A stretch of 64,000 nucleotides of DNA from Palleniella muris (GCF_004792655.1 NZ_SRZC01000005.1:99424-163423); one strand, 5' to 3'. Numbered from the stretch's first letter, positions 54,401 to 62,096 are shown. Notes: generated by a model not told the origin, from the letters alone. Program-made: numbers and translations.

Positions 54401-56339
54401 ATACTTGCTGTATTTCACTGATGCTTAATTTCGTTTGGTTAAGGAGTATGAAATGCTTGTCCAAGTCATTGTCACCGTAAAGCACATAGCAGCGTGCGTC
54501 AAGGCTTGGGTCACGCCCAGCCCTGCCGGCCTCCTGGACATAATTCTCCAAAGAGTCGGAAATGTCGTAATGGATGACAAGACCGACATCCTTCTTGTCC
54601 ACTCCCATGCCGAATGCAGATGTCGCAACAATAATCCGCACCTTATCGGTCATGAAAGCATCTTGATTGGCAATTTTCTTGTCAGCCTCCATCTGTCCAT
54701 TGAACGGCAATGCTTTGTAACCGTCACGGGTCAATTTGGCAGCCAGGTCTTTTGTGCGTTTCGTACGTGAGACATAAACGATTGTCGGGCAATCAGAGCT
54801 TGCCACAAGCTCCCTCAACTTGAGGTACTTGTCATTATCATTGTCGGCGTGGATAACAGAATACTGAAGATTTGTCCTTGAAGCGGTGGACGCGAAAAGT
54901 TGCAAGTCAAGATTCAGAGTCTGTTTGAAATAGTCACAAATGTCTTGTATGACCTTTTGCTTCGCCGTAGCCGTAAAACAAGAAACCGGAATTGGCTCTT
55001 TGCAATGCTTTTTCTGCTGATATTCCTTTATGAACGTGCCTATATACAAATAGTCGACCCTGAAATCCTGTCCCCATGAAGAGAAACAATGGGCTTCGTC
55101 AATGACAAACCTTACGACATGACGCATCATGAGAATCCGCTCAATGGTTTTTGAGCGGAGCATTTCAGGAGAGATGTACAACAGGGAAGCATCCCCTTCC
55201 TGCACCCTTTGTATGGCGTTTGCCCTTGTGATAGGGTCCAACATGCCGTTAATCGTCACGGCGTCCGTAATGCCTCTGTCGGCAAGGTTGTCGACTTGGT
55301 CTTTCATGAGGGACTGCAAAGGTGAAATGACAATGGTGAGTCCATGGACAGCATGTCCTGCCATAAGTGCCGGAAGCTGAAATGTAAGCGACTTGCCTCC
55401 GCCGGTAGGGAATATAGCCAACAACGACTTGCCCTCCACAGCAGCCTTGGCTGCCCTTTCCTGCAAGGGTTCACCCTCATAGGCGCGGAACTTGTCATAG
55501 CCGAAAAACACTTTCAGGTTGTGCTGCATATCCATTTGTGTGGAACAGTAGTCACAGCCTTCCTTGCAATGCGTGTTACGCAGGGTTTTGACGATAAACT
55601 CCACCTCCGGATAATTATGGATTACCCAGCCCGGAGTCACAGAATGGCTGTCCGTCGTGTCGACAAGTGCCAAGGCATAAGCCAATCCGCAAGGATGCTC
55701 CTTTACGAGGGATTCAATGTCGGCATTCCGGCATATCTTTCCGGCATACAGTCGCTTTATGAGTTCTGGGAGACTTTCACCAGCATCTTCCGCCCCGACT
55801 ATGCTCAGGAAACCATCAAACTCTTTCTTTCCCTTCAGCAGTGACGCGAACAATATGCGCTTCTCCTCCGGCAACGCATGCCAGTGGGCAATCTCATCAT
55901 GCAGAAGGATTTCCGCTTTCTCACAGTCGTTGACGGGATTGTTCATCTGCTCCGCCAACAGTTTGTCGTCTTTGACAAGCCTGTGATAAGGGCGTTCCGG
56001 AAACAGCAATGGCGAGATGTAGAGCGTATCGACCAATGTCCATCCGCACTTGCCTTCTCCAAACAAGTATTTGGCATCATGGTGTATGATGTTATGTCCA
56101 CAAAGGTAATCCGTATCCCTCAAGAATTCAAGCAATTCGCTTTTTGAAGCCCTATGAAATGTCGCACCGTCATGTCGCAGTGCCCCTATGTCATGGATTT
56201 TATGGTCTTTTATGCCGACTTCTATATCTATTATGGCATAATTTTCCGGATTGGGCTGTACACATACAGCATTGTCGCTGAAGAAATTCTCCGTATCTTC
56301 AGCTTTCCTGCCTCCTATGAGTCTGCTCCACAATGACAT
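51459..56339 (-). CDS. Exonuclease-RecQ-UvrD fusion helicase
   Basis: A single open frame of 1626 residues. Residues 30-150 resemble a DnaQ/DEDD exonuclease (YAIIDIEVGIKDHKIHDIGA, GHNIIHHDAKYL). Residues 275-620 are a RecQ-type SF2 helicase with Walker A PTGGGKS (311-317), DEAH (414-417) and motif VI QEAGRAGRD (602-610). Residues 640-900 look like winged-helix and connector regions. Residues 1075-1530 are a UvrD-type SF1 helicase with GPGSGKT (1094-1100), IDEAQD (1199-1204), GDDDQNIYEFRG and a late VVSTIHKSKGREFDDVYM. All motifs look intact. Such fusions occur in some Bacteroidetes. DNA repair or defence against foreign DNA is a plausible role, not shown by context. Confidence 0.9.
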   Translation of the reverse strand: MSLWSRLIGGRKAEDTENFFSDNAVCVQPNPENYAIIDIEVGIKDHKIHDIGALRHDGATFHRASKSELLEFLRDTDYLCGHNIIHHDAKYLFGEGKCGWTLVDTLYISPLLFPERPYHRLVKDDKLLAEQMNNPVNDCEKAEILLHDEIAHWHALPEEKRILFASLLKGKKEFDGFLSIVGAEDAGESLPELIKRLYAGKICRNADIESLVKEHPCGLAYALALVDTTDSHSVTPGWVIHNYPEVEFIVKTLRNTHCKEGCDYCSTQMDMQHNLKVFFGYDKFRAYEGEPLQERAAKAAVEGKSLLAIFPTGGGKSLTFQLPALMAGHAVHGLTIVISPLQSLMKDQVDNLADRGITDAVTINGMLDPITRANAIQRVQEGDASLLYISPEMLRSKTIERILMMRHVVRFVIDEAHCFSSWGQDFRVDYLYIGTFIKEYQQKKHCKEPIPVSCFTATAKQKVIQDICDYFKQTLNLDLQLFASTASRTNLQYSVIHADNDNDKYLKLRELVASSDCPTIVYVSRTKRTKDLAAKLTRDGYKALPFNGQMEADKKIANQDAFMTDKVRIIVATSAFGMGVDKKDVGLVIHYDISDSLENYVQEAGRAGRDPSLDARCYVLYGDNDLDKHFILLNQTKLSISEIQQVWKAVKVLTKQRMNVSCSALEIARQAGWDDSVSDIETRVRTALAALERSGYLVRGNNVPHVYATGITVKNMDEARKRISESRLFDSEEIEKSVRIIKSLITQKHIAKAQDSEAESRIDYLADILGLSKRDVISVVERMRLEGILADSKDISAYLLDAGDTERKSRMLLERFARLEQYILGSIPDESLRISCKQLNDNAVNAGIGTSKEKDIRTLLYFLTIKGYTRKKEDAANNMEILRLANSEATIKRFEKRLEISRFAIEWLYGIALEREKGGSENKSVQFSVIELLDNIKEHSLSLFNSSDEIHLKDVEEALLYLSKIGALKLDGGFLVLYNAMNIKRIKDNKARYKLDDYRMLNEFYKQKIQQIHIVGEYANLMVRDYDAALQYVKDYFQMDYRKFVSKYFKGERVSEIQRNLTPQKYDQLFGQLSKCQMEIISDKDSRCIVVAAGPGSGKTRVLVHKLASLLLLEDVKHEQLLMLTFSRAAATEFKQRLIGLIGNAAHFVEIKTFHSYCFDLLGRIGNLDDAKDVVAKAAEMIAQGEVEPNKIGKSVLVIDEAQDMSVGEYSLVKALMDNNEEMRVIAVGDDDQNIYEFRGSASEYMYCLTKEDGSRFIEMTENYRCALKPVDFANCFLKSIKRRIKNSPIVSMRKEEGWVEVTCHDSMFMYQPLAENLLSHRTNGTACVLTQTNEEAVIVTALLRKYGVNSKLIQSMDGLRFVNMAEVRYFLKFIGKRIKTPLITEELWEDAKNATFNAYGRSTSLALLRNCLEQFEQTNKAKYFTDFKEFVFESDVEDFCDISGADVVVSTIHKSKGREFDDVYMLVSDRYSKDDSLMRRYYVGMTRAKNRLFIHTNGNFFNHLQTDKYIIDQQQYGMPDEVILQLSHKDVFLGFFKVRKKEVLALRGGDALVYKDFMLASASTGEYVAKLSQKMQNTVLEWERKGYKVESASVRFVVAWKPKDAGKDEPETAVLLSDLKLSRGR

Positions 56340-56401
56340 AGTATATTCAGATTATTAATTAGTTTGTCCTTATAAGATTATATATAGTCTTCTTTTGCTT
56401 G

Positions 56402-56409
56402 CAAATTTA
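56402..56409 (-). promoter_or_regulatory. -7 box of the helicase fusion gene
   Basis: The minus strand reads TAAATTTG, followed by C, about 63 bases before the start at 56339. Bases 56401-56417 are identical to 57637-57653 upstream of the DUF5131 gene. Confidence 0.55.
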
Positions 56410-56653
56410 CTAAAAATATTTGGAGACAAATAATTTATGCAGAAAAAAATGTAACTTTCGTCATTAAATAACGGCATGCAGGAGTCCTGTTATCCTTTTG
56501 AAACTGCATTAACCTTGAACTATAAAACAAAGGAACTACTTTGCAGAAAAATGCTGCAGCAAAGTTTCGGAAAGGCATTCTCTCTTCCGCCTTCCGGCAA
56601 CGACAGGCAAAAGTCCCGGAAATCAGACACAGCCATTTTCCTGTCACCTTTTA

Positions 56654-57538
56654 TTACAATTCATCTGCCTTGCAGCGTCCGCAGCCGGAACATCCGTCAC
56701 AGACAAGGTGCATCCCGCAGGTGATGCAACGGGGATTCCCGAATTGCGGGCTATGGCTGTCCTGCTGCGGAATGGCAAAGCCCAAAGGGTCGCGCAGGTC
56801 AAAGCGCAAGGGCTTGCCCTCGAACGACAGGCCGGAGCGGAAGGCTTGCTCCGACTGCCTGCCACGAGGGATGCTGTAAGTCTTGCCGTCCTTGACAAAA
56901 CGGCTTCCTGTGCCACAGAAGACAAAAGAGACATTTGCCTTGCGGCAGTGGCGGCTAAGCAGTTCCACCCACTCATAATGGCAGGGGCGCGAGCCCTCGT
57001 AGTTCTCGCCGCCGCACAGCACTTGCTCTATCTGCCCTTCATGCAGATAGTCCGCTATGTCAATCCTGCCTATCAGCGGGGCGCACATGATGCCCTTATG
57101 CTTGAACGGCAGGCGGTGGAGGATAGGTATCCGCTCATCGGCGCGGAACTGATTCTCGCAAGTGACGTTGAAGAAAACATTCTCCCACCCCTCACCCCAA
57201 TCATGCGGCAGGCAGCCGGCCACACGCTCCGGGCGTTTTGTAAGAAGGAAGAACACCACGTCCGGGCGCTGGCGGATGATGCTCCATGCGTCCCCACGCC
57301 ACGCGTCAGCCTCTTCCAGGAAGAAGTCGGAGGTCATGCAGACACGCAGCATCTCACCGCTCCGTACCTTGTAAGCCCCATTCCTGTCCCTTTGGACAGG
57401 GTAGCCGAAGCCTTGCTTCGTGCGATAAATCTCGCTGCCGTCATGCCCGCGATAGCCGTCAATGGCATACATGTAGCAATGCGCACAGCCCTCGCTCTTC
57501 CTTATGCAGCCGTGCCATGGATTCCAAATGTCCCGCAT
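56654..57538 (-). CDS. DUF5131 (Gp37/Gp68-like) protein with radical SAM-like cysteines
   Basis: A 294-residue protein of the DUF5131/phage Gp37-Gp68 family. It begins MRDIWNPWHGCIRKSEGCAH followed by CYMYAIDGY, so three cysteines lie in a CxxxxxxCxxC pattern like a radical SAM cluster site. VFFLLTKRPERVAGCLPHDW, NVFFNVTCENQFRADERIPI and LCGGENYEGSRPCHYEW are usual family stretches. The C-terminus holds a cysteine-rich, probably zinc-binding tail (CITCGMHLVCDGCSGCGRC). The function is unknown; relatives occur in phages and near DNA-related genes. It shares promoter sequence with the helicase fusion gene. Confidence 0.88.
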   Translation of the reverse strand: MRDIWNPWHGCIRKSEGCAHCYMYAIDGYRGHDGSEIYRTKQGFGYPVQRDRNGAYKVRSGEMLRVCMTSDFFLEEADAWRGDAWSIIRQRPDVVFFLLTKRPERVAGCLPHDWGEGWENVFFNVTCENQFRADERIPILHRLPFKHKGIMCAPLIGRIDIADYLHEGQIEQVLCGGENYEGSRPCHYEWVELLSRHCRKANVSFVFCGTGSRFVKDGKTYSIPRGRQSEQAFRSGLSFEGKPLRFDLRDPLGFAIPQQDSHSPQFGNPRCITCGMHLVCDGCSGCGRCKADEL

Positions 57539-57637
57539 CTTTGTAAATGACTGTAGAGAATTAATTTACGGTAAGCAACTACGTGCAAATCACTTTACAT
57601 TGTTGTGTTTGTACCAATACTTGTTCTTTTCTGCCTG

Positions 57638-57645
57638 CAAATTTA
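57638..57645 (-). promoter_or_regulatory. -7 box of the DUF5131 gene
   Basis: The minus strand reads TAAATTTG, followed by C, about 100 bases before the start at 57538. The surrounding 17 bases equal those at 56401-56417. The rest of the gap 57539-57980 holds the array at 57800-57880 and the U32 promoter. Confidence 0.5.
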
Positions 57646-57799
57646 CTAAAAATCCGTGAAAACAAGGCTTTTATAAAGAGAAATGTGTGTTTCTCCCATA
57701 AAGTCCGGCACAAAGGAAGCCGAACTCTCCGCCAAAGAAACGCCACCGCACAAAAACCGCAGGTAAAGCATTGGCACACAATACATTACAGAACACATG

Positions 57800-57882
57800 A
57801 CAAAAGGTAACGTTTTGCAGTGTAAAGTGTTGCCTTTTACCATGCAAAAGGTAACCATTCGCACCATGAAAGGTTACCTTTG
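57800..57882. repeat. Four-unit 22-bp repeat array E
   Basis: TAAC, TGCC, TAAC and TTACC cores start at 57808, 57830, 57852 and 57874, exactly 22 bases apart, each preceded by AAAGG or AAAGTG. The array lies between the divergent DUF5131 and U32 genes. Confidence 0.85.
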
Positions 57883-57968
57883 GTTTTTCATGCCATAGGC
57901 ACAGGCAAAAAAACGTGCCGGGGATGATTTTTTCAAGACTATTCTTTTTAATTTCCAATTAAAAATAG

Positions 57969-57976
57969 TATCTTTG
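57969..57976 (+). promoter_or_regulatory. -7 box at the U32 gene start
   Basis: TATCTTTG, followed by C, matches TAnnTTTG. It ends only 4 bases before the first ATG (57981), so the transcript would start at or just after that ATG. Confidence 0.6.
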
Positions 57977-57980
57977 CATT

Positions 57981-59255
57981 ATGAACGAAAACAGAATGAA
58001 ATATGAGATAATGGCACCCGTAGGCTCGCGCGAGTCCCTCGCCGCTGCCATAAACGCCGGAGCACAATCGGTGTATTTCGGCATAGGGCAACTTAACATG
58101 CGCGCGCATTCAGCGTCGACTTTTTCCATCGACGACCTGCACGAAATCGCGGCGACCTGCCACGAGCACGGGCTGAAATCCTACCTTACGGTGAACACAG
58201 TCATCTATGGCGAGGACATCGAGACCATGCACCGCATAGTCGATGCGGCAAAGGCGGCAAAGATTTCTGCCGTCATCGCCAGCGACGTGGCTGTCATGAC
58301 CTACGCGCGCTCCATAGGACAGGAGGTGCACCTGTCCACACAGCTGAACATTTCCAACATCGAGGCGGCGAAATTCTACGCGCAGTTTGCCGATGTTGTC
58401 GTGCTTGCGCGCGAGCTGAACATGGAGCAGGTGGCGGAAATCCACCGTCAGATTGTGGAGCAGAATGTCTGCGGCCCGTCGGGAAACTTGCTTCGCATCG
58501 AGATGTTCTGCCACGGTGCGCTGTGCATGGCTATCTCCGGAAAATGCTATCTCTCACTGCAGAATGCCAACCGCTCCGCCAACCGTGGCGAGTGTGTGCA
58601 GATTTGCCGGCGCGGCTACCGTGTGACGGACATCGAGACGGGCAACGAACTGGAGATTGACAACAAGTACATCATGTCGCCGAAAGACCTCAAAACCATC
58701 CGTTTCATCGACCGTATGATGGACGCCGGAGTGCGGGTGTTCAAGATTGAGGGCAGGGCGCGCGGACCGGAATATGTGGACAATGTCGTGCGATGCTACA
58801 ACGAGGCGATAAATGCCGTGCTCTCCGACCAACGTAATGCCGGCACAGACTGCCCAAAGGAGTTCTCCGAAGCAAGGAAAGACGAGTGGGACGAGCGTCT
58901 TGCGCGTGTCTTCAACCGTGGCTTTTGGGACGGCTACTATCAGGGACAGACCCTCGGCGAGTGGAACGATTCCTATGGTTCCAAGGCTACGGAGAGGAAG
59001 GTCTACAGTGCGAAGACCATAAAATACTTCTCAAAAATCGGTGTGGCGGAGTTCCAAGTCGAGGCGCAGGAAATCGCCGTCGGTGACACTCTCCTCGTCA
59101 CAGGTCCCACAACGGGAGCCGTGCGCTTCGAGTGTGAGGAGATAAGGTTTGACCTCCAACCGGTAGAAAAGGCGGAGAAAGGTCAGCGCGTGAGCATCCC
59201 CGTGCCTGAGAAAGTGCGCCCGAGCGACAAGCTCTTTGTGCTGAAAAAGCACTGA
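57981..59255 (+). CDS. U32 peptidase-family protein (TrhP-like tRNA hydroxylation factor)
   Basis: A 424-residue cytoplasmic protein, or 419 residues from the second ATG at 57996 (MKYEIMAPVGSRESLAAAIN). U32 family features are AGAQSVYFGIGQLNMRAHSA, VNTVIYGEDIE, GQEVHLSTQLNISN, FVHGALCMAISGKC-like FCHGALCMAISGKCYLS, and NRGECVQICRRGY with conserved cysteines. Relatives (TrhP, RlhA) take part in hydroxylation of tRNA or rRNA bases; peptidase activity is doubtful. The -7 box at 57969-57976 makes the first ATG leaderless, so the second start deserves preference. SufE is encoded downstream. Confidence 0.9.
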   Translation: MNENRMKYEIMAPVGSRESLAAAINAGAQSVYFGIGQLNMRAHSASTFSIDDLHEIAATCHEHGLKSYLTVNTVIYGEDIETMHRIVDAAKAAKISAVIASDVAVMTYARSIGQEVHLSTQLNISNIEAAKFYAQFADVVVLARELNMEQVAEIHRQIVEQNVCGPSGNLLRIEMFCHGALCMAISGKCYLSLQNANRSANRGECVQICRRGYRVTDIETGNELEIDNKYIMSPKDLKTIRFIDRMMDAGVRVFKIEGRARGPEYVDNVVRCYNEAINAVLSDQRNAGTDCPKEFSEARKDEWDERLARVFNRGFWDGYYQGQTLGEWNDSYGSKATERKVYSAKTIKYFSKIGVAEFQVEAQEIAVGDTLLVTGPTTGAVRFECEEIRFDLQPVEKAEKGQRVSIPVPEKVRPSDKLFVLKKH

Positions 59256-59265
59256 ATCTTCATCA

Positions 59266-59346
59266 TCAATTTTGTCAGTTGTGACAGTACAGTCAGCAAT
59301 GACAGCTCTGACAATACTGTCAGTATTGACAAAATTTTCATTACTG
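59266..59346. repeat. 9-bp tandem array between the U32 and sufE genes
   Basis: Nine consecutive 9-base units run without phase change: TCAATTTTG, TCAGTTGTG, ACAGTACAG, TCAGCAATG, ACAGCTCTG, ACAATACTG, TCAGTATTG, ACAAAATTT, TCATTACTG. They fill the gap between two co-directional genes. Confidence 0.92.
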
Positions 59347-59372
59347 ACCCAACAAAAAAAACACCAACTACC

Positions 59373-59792
59373 ATGACAATCAACGAAATACAAGACGAAG
59401 TAATCGAGGAATTCCAGGACTTTGACGACTGGATGGACAAATACCAGCTGCTCATCGACCTCGGCAACGAGCAGGAACCGTTGGACGACAAGTACAAGAC
59501 CGACGACAATCTCATCGACGGATGCCAGAGCCGTGTGTGGCTGCAGGCGGACATGCGCGACGGACTTCTCCACCTTCAGGCGGAGAGCGACGCACTCATC
59601 GTGAAGGGAATCATCGCCCTTCTCATCCGTGTCCTTAACGACCACACACCGCAGGAGATACTCGATGCCGACCTTTACTTCATCGAGCGCATAGGACTTA
59701 AGGACCATCTGTCGCCTACACGCTCCAACGGTCTCCTCGCCATGGTGAGGAAAATCCGAATGTATGCACTCGCCCTGTCACAGCAGGGATAA
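59373..59792 (+). CDS. sufE: SufE family sulfur acceptor
   Basis: SufE accepts persulfide sulfur from the cysteine desulfurase SufS and passes it to the Suf scaffold for iron-sulfur cluster assembly. The 139-residue protein has the family pattern MTINEIQDEVIEEFQDFDDW, the acceptor cysteine C51 in LIDGCQSRVWLQAD, and FIERIGLKDHLSPTRSNGLL. Length is normal. Other suf genes are not in the window. It lies in a run of plus-strand genes from U32 to rpoN, each separated by a different short tandem array. Confidence 0.92.
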   Translation: MTINEIQDEVIEEFQDFDDWMDKYQLLIDLGNEQEPLDDKYKTDDNLIDGCQSRVWLQADMRDGLLHLQAESDALIVKGIIALLIRVLNDHTPQEILDADLYFIERIGLKDHLSPTRSNGLLAMVRKIRMYALALSQQG

Positions 59793-59803
59793 CAGGCAGT
59801 TCG

Positions 59804-59843
59804 GGAAATTGGCAACTTGACTATTTGACAACTTGTCAGAAAA
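59804..59843. repeat. 8-bp tandem array between sufE and the unknown gene
   Basis: GGAAATTG, GCAACTTG, ACTATTTG, ACAACTTG and TCAGAAAA follow without a gap, five units of 8 bases. The unit resembles that of the array at 38557-38596. Confidence 0.78.
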
Positions 59844-59868
59844 ACAAACAACCCATAACCCACAGAAA

Positions 59869-60525
59869 ATGACTTGGACAGACGAACTTTGGCCTCTCGT
59901 GATACAGCTTTACCGGAAGAAACCGGAAGGCATAAAGCCTATGTACTCGCGCGACACCGTACGACTGGCTCTCGAACTGCACATACCGCCGCAGGTCATC
60001 TACCAGAAGATGTTCGCCCTGCGGCAGCAGTTGCCACCATCACTGGAAAGGCTCATGGAGACCGTCGGCAGGAACCCGAAACGGCTTTCGCTGACTTGCC
60101 GGAAGCTGCGCGCACTGAACGGTATGGGAAACGCCGGCGAATTCTATGACGATGTGAAGGTGAACGAGACCTTCGAACTGGATTTCCGCCCTGTCAACGC
60201 TCCCACGGCGCAGCTCACAGGACGACCGCTGATTACTCCGGTTATGCTCATCATGATTCTTGACCTCTACTTCCGGCTTATCCCGACGACAATGGTTGCG
60301 GAGACACCTGACGTGAAAGAACTGGCAAAACTCCTTGACATACGCGCCGAGGACGTTGCCTATATCCTCGGAATCTACCTCCGTTGCGACCCGTTTGTAC
60401 AGAACCCGGAGGATTGCGACGACCCTTTGCTTGAGCCATGCAGGAAGATTTGGGAGAAATATGCTTATGACGACCCCACCGTACTGTCAAACATGGCACG
60501 GCAGCTGGAGTGCTACTGGAAGTGA
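59869..60525 (+). CDS. Conserved-looking protein of unknown function
   Basis: A 218-residue soluble protein from ATG 59869 (MTWTDELWPLVIQLYRKKPE). I do not recognise the family. Visible features are LALELHIPPQVIYQKMFALR, which looks like a helix-turn-helix, ETFELDFRPVNAPTAQLTGR, LTGRPLITPVMLIMILDLYF, and a late segment LLDIRAEDVAYILGIYLRCD. There is no signal peptide. Codon use is like that of its neighbours. It sits between sufE and rpoN with short array-filled gaps. The frame extending to a TTG at 59833 runs into the 8-bp array and is rejected. Confidence 0.75.
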   Translation: MTWTDELWPLVIQLYRKKPEGIKPMYSRDTVRLALELHIPPQVIYQKMFALRQQLPPSLERLMETVGRNPKRLSLTCRKLRALNGMGNAGEFYDDVKVNETFELDFRPVNAPTAQLTGRPLITPVMLIMILDLYFRLIPTTMVAETPDVKELAKLLDIRAEDVAYILGIYLRCDPFVQNPEDCDDPLLEPCRKIWEKYAYDDPTVLSNMARQLECYWK

Positions 60526-60549
60526 ATGGGAGGCTTAAAGTTTTTTTGC

Positions 60550-60607
60550 ATCATGATTTATCATGTTGCATCATGATTCATCATGAAGTAATGCCGCATC
60601 ATGACAA
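60550..60607. repeat. 10-bp tandem array upstream of rpoN
   Basis: ATCATGATTT, ATCATGTTGC, ATCATGATTC, ATCATGAAGT, AATGCCGC (8 bases) and ATCATGACAA follow without gaps. ATCATGAT is itself palindromic. The array fills half of the 116-base gap and ends 34 bases before the rpoN start, so it could also be an operator cluster. Confidence 0.85.
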
Positions 60608-60641
60608 CCGCAACAACCTCTAACCCAAACCAACAACCACT

Positions 60642-62096
60642 ATGAAACAAAGCCTTTCCAACATACAGAAACAGGAGCAACGGCAGCTTCTGCAACAGCA
60701 TCTGTCAGCACAGCAAGTGCTTGTGGTGAAGATGCTGGAGATGCCTCTTGCACAACTGGAGGACAATGTGCTGCGGGAACTGGACACAAATCCTTCCCTC
60801 GAACCGGACTATGATGACCGCGAGGCGGCGGACCTGCCTTCCGAGACACCGGGAAAGAGTGACGAGGAGGAACGGAGGGAGGACGCCTTGAACGACGCTC
60901 TTGACCTTATGGGCAAGGACGACAGGCTGCCTTATGGCGGCAATGGTGAGGAAAGGACGGTGGAGGATGGGAACACGGTGTCGTTCATCGACACCCTCAA
61001 TGAGCAGATGAACCTCGAGGAACTTACCGATGAAGAGCACCGGATTATGGAATATCTCATCTGTTCTCTCGACGACGACGGACTGCTGCGCAAGGATTTG
61101 CAGACTATCGCCGACGAGCTTGCCATATATGAGAACCTGTTCGTGGAGCCTGACGAGATAGAGGCTGTCCTTCTACGCCTTCAGGAGTTTGACCCCGCCG
61201 GCATAGGCACAAGGAACCTGAAGGAATGCCTCCTTGTTCAGGTGGAGAGAATGACGGCAACGCCGCAGACAATGCTCATGTACCGCATCATCAACGAATG
61301 CTATGACGATTTCAGCAACAACCGTTGGGAACGCATAGCCAAGGCTCTCCGCCTTTCGGAACAGCAGGCTGAGGACATCAGGCGTGAGATACGCCACCGG
61401 CTGAACCCCAAGCCCGGCGCGGCTCTCGGTGAGGTTCAGGGGCGTTCCTTGCAGCAGATTACGCCGGATTTCATTGTCCATGTGGATTATGAAGGTGACA
61501 TTTCTTTCGAGCTGAACAACGGTCGCGTGCCGCAACTCCATGTGGTAAAGGAGGACGAAGAACTCCTGAACGAGATGAGTGGCACACAGATGACGCGCGA
61601 GGAAAAGGAGGCTTACGACTTCACACGCAACAACGTCGAGAGCGCACGGCAGTATATCGAGGCTCTGCGGCAACGCAACAGCACCCTTGTCCTCACCATG
61701 GAGACCATAATCAAGATGCAACGCCCGTATTTCCTTAGCGGAGACGAGAACGACCTGCGACCCATGGTGCTGAAGAACGTGGCTGAACGCACAGGACTTG
61801 ACATTTCCACAATCTCAAGAGTGAGCCGTGAGAAATACGTGCAGACACCGTGGGGCACATTCCCCCTCAGGCATTTCTTCTCCGAAGGCTACGAGACAAA
61901 GGACGGAGAAGTGACTGCGACAAAGGTAATCAAGGCGGCTCTGAAAGAAATCATTGACAACGAGGACAAGAAACGCCCTCTCTCCGACGAGAAACTTGTC
62001 GCCCTCATGACCGAGAAAGGCTACCCTATCGCCCGCCGCACGATAGCGAAGTACCGCGAACAGCTGGGCATCCCTTCTGCAAGACTGAGGAAATAA
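60642..62096 (+). CDS. rpoN: RNA polymerase sigma-54 factor
   Basis: RpoN directs transcription from -24/-12 promoters with the help of AAA+ activators. The 484-residue protein has the glutamine-rich region I (LSNIQKQEQRQLLQQHLSAQ), an acidic region II (GKSDEEERREDALNDALDLM), the core-binding domain (DDDGLLRKDLQTIADELAIY, FDPAGIGTRNLKECLLVQV), the helix-turn-helix VAERTGLDISTISRVSREKY and the RpoN box ARRTIAKYREQLGIP near the C-terminus. All parts are intact. Control may involve the 10-bp array upstream. Confidence 0.95.
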   Translation: MKQSLSNIQKQEQRQLLQQHLSAQQVLVVKMLEMPLAQLEDNVLRELDTNPSLEPDYDDREAADLPSETPGKSDEEERREDALNDALDLMGKDDRLPYGGNGEERTVEDGNTVSFIDTLNEQMNLEELTDEEHRIMEYLICSLDDDGLLRKDLQTIADELAIYENLFVEPDEIEAVLLRLQEFDPAGIGTRNLKECLLVQVERMTATPQTMLMYRIINECYDDFSNNRWERIAKALRLSEQQAEDIRREIRHRLNPKPGAALGEVQGRSLQQITPDFIVHVDYEGDISFELNNGRVPQLHVVKEDEELLNEMSGTQMTREEKEAYDFTRNNVESARQYIEALRQRNSTLVLTMETIIKMQRPYFLSGDENDLRPMVLKNVAERTGLDISTISRVSREKYVQTPWGTFPLRHFFSEGYETKDGEVTATKVIKAALKEIIDNEDKKRPLSDEKLVALMTEKGYPIARRTIAKYREQLGIPSARLRK

